Shown here: piece after piece, positions 60,556-64,000 of the stretch
How the letters are laid out: the number at the start of each line of letters is the position of its first letter
Numbering within the stretch: position 1 is the first letter of the stretch
NCBI RefSeq assembly: GCF_025950095.1
Contig: NZ_JAPDDR010000005.1
Location: forward strand, 186,001-250,000
Direction: 5' to 3'
Length of the DNA: 64,000 nucleotides
Origin: Luteolibacter rhizosphaerae
GTDB lineage: Bacteria > Verrucomicrobiota > Verrucomicrobiia > Verrucomicrobiales > Akkermansiaceae
Program-made: the position numbers and the translations under genes
The notes under the pieces: model-generated
The model's input: only the letters and a program-made list of their open reading frames with translations
Database searches by the model: none
Told to the model about the DNA's origin: nothing

Positions 60556-60624
60556 GGGGCAAGGGAATCCGCGGGGCGAGGCCCCGGGCGGGCGGACTAT
60601 GAAAAACCCGTCGGGAGGCGGCAA

Positions 60625-60656
60625 GTGCACTTTGTGAAATTTTTCACAAAGTGCAC
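60625..60656 (-). promoter_or_regulatory. Rex-type operator upstream of nuoG
   Basis: A perfect inverted repeat with 15-bp arms (GTGCACTTTGTGAAA and TTTCACAAAGTGCAC, TT spacer). Its centre, 60632-60649, reads TTGTGAAATTTTTCACAA and fits the Rex consensus TTGTGAANNNNTTCACAA at every fixed position. It lies 70 bp upstream of the nuoG ATG on the non-coding leader. Rex senses NADH/NAD+ and controls respiratory genes, including nuo in actinobacteria. No rex gene is in the window. Confidence 0.75.
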
Positions 60657-60792
60657 ACGACGAAGACCTGAACAGATAGTTCTGGCATTTTCCAAAACGG
60701 TTTACTACAGTTCAAGTGTACCCCCAGAAAAGTTTCCCTCACCCTCTTGTAGTGGAAACCTCCAAATATTACCGGAAGGTCTTCACTTCTTG

Positions 60793-60816
60793 AAGATGTC
60801 GGACTTTTGACATCTT
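60793..60816 (+). promoter_or_regulatory. Inverted repeat just upstream of the glycosyltransferase gene
   Basis: AAGATGTC (60793-60800) and GACATCTT (60809-60816) are perfect 8-bp arms with an 8-bp spacer, ending 8 bp before the ATG at 60825. It could be an operator or an mRNA leader hairpin. Confidence 0.4.
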
Positions 60817-60824
60817 GCTGAGTT

Positions 60825-61867
60825 ATGCACCCCCGGCCCCGTCGGACGCCCAGCCGACCAAAGGTTTCAGTGATTGTTCCCGCCTACAATGCCGAGGAAT
60901 GGTTGGCTGATACTTTGGATTCAGCTTGTACGCAGACTCTGCGCGAGATCGAGATTCTCGTTGTGGACGACGGTTCCATGGACGGAATCGTTGAGATCGC
61001 CAATGCGTTCGCACGCAAGGATCAGAGAATGAGAGTGATACGTAAGGTAGCGCCGGTGTTGGCGCGGCGCGTAACCGGGCGATTGCCGAGGCGCAGGGCG
61101 ACTACATCGCACCTCTGGATGCGGATGATTTGTGGTATCCCGAGAAGCTGGCGCGGCAGGTCGAATGCATGGACAAGGGCGGGGACAAGATGGGTTTCTC
61201 CTACTGCTGGTCCGAGAAAATCGATATCCAAGGCAGACTTATCACCGGGTCATACCCTTTCGATACCCAAGGGTCGGTTTTGGAAGAACTTGTCGCCCGA
61301 AACTTCGTCGGCAATGCCAGCGTTCCGCTCTTCCGTGCCTCCGCGCTAAGGGAGTGCGGGGTTTATCTTGCCCGCTCCGAGCAAGCGGGCGTGCAGGGCT
61401 GCGAAGATTGGGAGCTTCTCCTGCGGGTCGCGGAGAAATACCGGGCCGGTCTGGTTCCGGCAACTCTGGTGAAGTATCGTCAGGTGCCGGGCTGCATGAG
61501 CTTGGACGCCAAGGGAATGGGCCGCTCGTACGAGTGCGTGATGCGTTTGGTCAGGCAGCGGAATCCGCAGTTGCCGGAAGCGCTGTTCCGCTGGTCCGCC
61601 GCCAATTTCTACAGCTATCTCGTTTCGAAATGCAGCGGGGCGAATGATCCCGGAAGTTGTCTCTGGGCTCTCGCCAAAGCCATCAGGGCTGATCCCAAGC
61701 TGACCGCCAACCGTCGCTTCCAGCGGATGGGGCTGAAGAACCTCGCGAAGCTGGTGATCTACAAATTGGCTGGCACTGCCCGCCCCCAACTCCAAGCGCC
61801 GCAGCTTCCAACCCGGGACCCGGAAGTCGAGCGGCAGGGGAGTGTCTTCAGTTCGACGGCTCCCTGA
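60825..61867 (+). pseudogene. GT2 glycosyltransferase gene interrupted by a frameshift
   Basis: The first frame begins with the ATG at 60825 and gives VSVIVPAYNAEEWLADTLDS, EILVVDDGSMDGIVEIANAF, RMRVIRKV; it then loses sense. From about 61052 a second frame continues AGVGAARNRAIAEAQGDYIA, PLDADDLWYPEKLARQVECM and runs to 61867, with CEDWELLLRVAEKYRAGLVP. Joined, they make a 347-residue GT2 of normal length. The shift needs one base lost near 61050-61051. It may be a true mutation or a sequencing error; the flanking sequence is not a homopolymer. Confidence 0.75.
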
Positions 61868-61924
61868 AGTTTGTTAGAAACGGCGGATCCGCCCCACGGA
61901 TCGCGAACCTTCCCCCCTCCCGAC

Positions 61925-64000
61925 ATGCTGTTACCCATCATCCCGATAGACTATGACATCGCCAAACCGGGCGACCGGATTGTCGGCGATTCCTACAGGG
62001 CCGCCCGAGTTTTGGTCCGCTGGAATGGCGTCCCTCTCGGCGTCCTTCAGGTTCCCGTTACCGGCGGGAAGGTCCGGGCCGACGACGTGGGCTACCGCAT
62101 CATGACCCAGTTCCAGGCTCGCTTGGGACGGGAGATGGCGCGGCGCTTCCTGATGAGAGAAGACGGCAGCCCGGCTCCGGTTCAGGCTGCCGATCGTCCT
62201 GTGCCCACTATCAGCGTAGCCGTCTGCACGCGGGATCGGCCGGATGACATGGACAAGTGTCTCGCGGCCTTGGTCTCGATGCGGGTGATGCCGCTTGAAA
62301 TCATGGTGGTGGACAATGCTCCGGCGACGGATGCCACCGAGCGCTTGGTCAAGGACCGCTATCCCCAGTGCCGCTATGTCCGTGAGGATACGCCCGGCCT
62401 CGATCACGCCCGCAATCGGGCAATCGTCGAATCGAAGGGCGAGATCGTCGCCTATACCGATGACGACGTGATGGTGGATGCCGGCTGGGTGGAGGCCTTG
62501 GGCAAGGTCTTTGCGGAAGATCCGGCAGTCGGCTTGGTGACGGGGCTGATCGAACCGGCGGAACAAGAGACCGAGGCGCAAGTGCTCTTCGAGCGCTACG
62601 GCGGCTTTGGCCGAGGCTGTAACCGGACCTACCTCCAATCGAAGCGCGGTGAGCCGATGCCATGGACCTTGATCGGTGCCGGGCAGCTCGGTGCAGGAGC
62701 GAACATGGCGATCCGCCGCAGCCTCTTCGAGGAAATGGGCTACTTCGATCCCGCCTTGGATGTGGGCACTCCCACCTTGGGTGGTGGCGATCATGAGATC
62801 TTCTTCCGCTGCATCCGCTCCGGCGTGGCTTGTCTTTACGAGCCCACCGCTCTGGTCCGTCACCGTCATCGCCGCTCCATGCCGGAGTTGAACAAGCTCC
62901 TATACAGTTACGGTCACGCCACGCGCTGCTTCTTCGAGCGCGAGGCGGAGGAGTTTCCAACCGACCGCGCGGCGATCAACAAGCTGGCCCGCTGGTGGTG
63001 GCGGCATTGGGCATGGGAGCGTTTGCTGCGTTCGATCTGGGCGCCCGCATGGTTCCCGCGAGATCTCGTCATGGCGGAGATCCGGGGCTACATCCGCGGC
63101 AAGGGCGGCTACCGCCGGGCTCGGCAGAAGATCGTGCCCGACGAGTCCAAGCGGCCGGATCAGTTCAAGATTCCTCTGACCGCCCCGGCAGCGGCCAAGT
63201 CGGGGAAGACCGCATTGGTCTCCGTCGATATCGCCGAGCCACTCCCGACCTTGCATCAAGGGGAGGGGAGGGAAGCGTTGGAGGTACTGGTGCAGTGGAA
63301 AGGGAGGCCGCTGGGCCGGATCAAGATCCGCTCCGCAGGATATGCCGTGGTGCCCTCACGGCTCGCCGATGAGATCGCTAAGGTGCTCTGGTGGGATGTG
63401 GTGACCCGTGGCGAGTCGAATCCCGCCGTGGCATGGTCGCGCGAGGTCGCGCGCTGGCAGGACCTGCTGAATCCTCCCGAACCTGAGACGGTTGCGACGC
63501 CGGAGTTGGAAGGAGTGTCGGTCATCGTCGCGACCTGCGGCCGGACCGATGATCTCAGGCGCTGCCTCACTTCGCTCATGGCTTCCGAGACCTCGCGTCC
63601 GGTCCAGTACATCGTGGTGGATAACCGGCCGGGTTTGGGCTCGGCGCGGGAGGTGTTGAAGGACTTTCCGGGAGTCGAGTTGGTGGAGGAGCATAAGCCC
63701 GGTTCCTCCTATGCCCGCAATGCCGGGATGGCTGCCGCCCGCGAGCGGATCGTGGCGATGACCGACGACGACATGGTGGTTTCGCCGCAGTGGCTCGAAC
63801 AATTGGTCGCGCCTTTGGCTCGCAACGACGTGGCCGCGGTCACGGGCAATACCTTGCCTGCCAGCCTCGACAGCGAGGCGGAAATCCAGTTCGAGGAATA
63901 CGGCGGCTTTGGCCGTGGATACTCGCAGCGGGAGTTCGACGAGTATTGGTTCCACCGCTGGAAGCGCCGCGCCACCCCGACCTGGCAGCTCGGCGGAACC
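61925..64000 (+). CDS. Double-domain GT2 glycosyltransferase, cut by the right window edge
   Basis: At least 692 residues from the ATG at 61925; the frame stays open to base 64000. It has a short N-terminal module (VRWNGVPLGVLQVPVTGGKV), then GT2 domain 1 with PTISVAVCTRDRPDDMDKCL, IVAYTDDDVMVDAGWVEALG and the DxD-like acidic run, and TLGGGDHEIFFRCIRSGVAC. The same pattern is repeated: module VQWKGRPLGRIKIRSAGYAV, then GT2 domain 2 with VSVIVATCGRTDDLRRCLTS and IVAMTDDDMVVSPQWLEQLV. Both TDDD motifs suggest both domains are active. Probably part of a surface polysaccharide cluster that continues beyond the window. Confidence 0.85.
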   Translation, partial: MLLPIIPIDYDIAKPGDRIVGDSYRAARVLVRWNGVPLGVLQVPVTGGKVRADDVGYRIMTQFQARLGREMARRFLMREDGSPAPVQAADRPVPTISVAVCTRDRPDDMDKCLAALVSMRVMPLEIMVVDNAPATDATERLVKDRYPQCRYVREDTPGLDHARNRAIVESKGEIVAYTDDDVMVDAGWVEALGKVFAEDPAVGLVTGLIEPAEQETEAQVLFERYGGFGRGCNRTYLQSKRGEPMPWTLIGAGQLGAGANMAIRRSLFEEMGYFDPALDVGTPTLGGGDHEIFFRCIRSGVACLYEPTALVRHRHRRSMPELNKLLYSYGHATRCFFEREAEEFPTDRAAINKLARWWWRHWAWERLLRSIWAPAWFPRDLVMAEIRGYIRGKGGYRRARQKIVPDESKRPDQFKIPLTAPAAAKSGKTALVSVDIAEPLPTLHQGEGREALEVLVQWKGRPLGRIKIRSAGYAVVPSRLADEIAKVLWWDVVTRGESNPAVAWSREVARWQDLLNPPEPETVATPELEGVSVIVATCGRTDDLRRCLTSLMASETSRPVQYIVVDNRPGLGSAREVLKDFPGVELVEEHKPGSSYARNAGMAAARERIVAMTDDDMVVSPQWLEQLVAPLARNDVAAVTGNTLPASLDSEAEIQFEEYGGFGRGYSQREFDEYWFHRWKRRATPTWQLGGT

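Overview
The window most resembles a GC-rich member of the Verrucomicrobiota (Luteolibacter/Haloferula-like). The lineage call is inferred from gene content: a PEP-CTERM protein, a DUF1592 'planctomycete cytochrome' gene overlapping a DUF1552 gene, a small protein of the Planctomycete/Verrucomicrobia-restricted TIGR04138 type, a DUF6797-type dehydrogenase, and many secreted proteins without known function. No rRNA, tRNA or CRISPR array was seen.

Layout. 1-3.0 kb: two co-oriented secreted glycosidases, the GH2 gene cut by the left edge. 3.5-5.4 kb: an ECF sigma factor coupled to a zinc-less membrane anti-sigma protein. 5.4-13.3 kb: a GNAT acetyltransferase, an RlmI-like rRNA methyltransferase, a PEP-CTERM protein and the DUF1592/DUF1552 pair. 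13.4-17.3 kb: a ybbP/ybbA ABC exporter divergent from a TesA-like esterase. 17.3-21.3 kb: small conserved proteins, a GT2-Rossmann fusion, an NmrA-like reductase and a cupin. 21.4-32.2 kb: a large secreted dehydrogenase-like protein and families of tandem lineage-specific paralogs (three at 23.9-27.7 kb, three lipoproteins at 30.0-32.2 kb).

34-41 kb is an accessory region. It holds small unknown ORFs, a helix-turn-helix protein coupled to a RepA-like ATPase, a repeat-rich and AT-rich non-coding stretch that looks like an origin, an MBL/beta-CASP RNase, and a Y1 (IS200-type/RAYT) transposase inside 109-bp inverted repeats followed by a 44-bp-period REP array. 41-50.4 kb: a beta-helix protein, a sterol-desaturase-family protein, a 1176-residue RCC1-repeat protein, ArgA, and four tandem small membrane proteins, one with its end rewritten by a 44-bp duplication.

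50.4-60.6 kb is a complex I operon, nuoG-H-I-(57-aa membrane ORF)-J-K-L-M-N, on the minus strand. nuoA-F are not in the window. Its upstream region carries a palindrome that matches the Rex (NADH/NAD+ sensor) operator exactly. Between nuoJ and nuoK sits a 466-bp element made of a four-helix-bundle gene between 40-bp inverted repeats built from 7-bp units. Other nuo spacers carry different heptad-periodic repeats. 60.8-64 kb opens a glycosyltransferase region: a frameshifted GT2 gene, then a protein with two GT2 domains that runs off the right edge.
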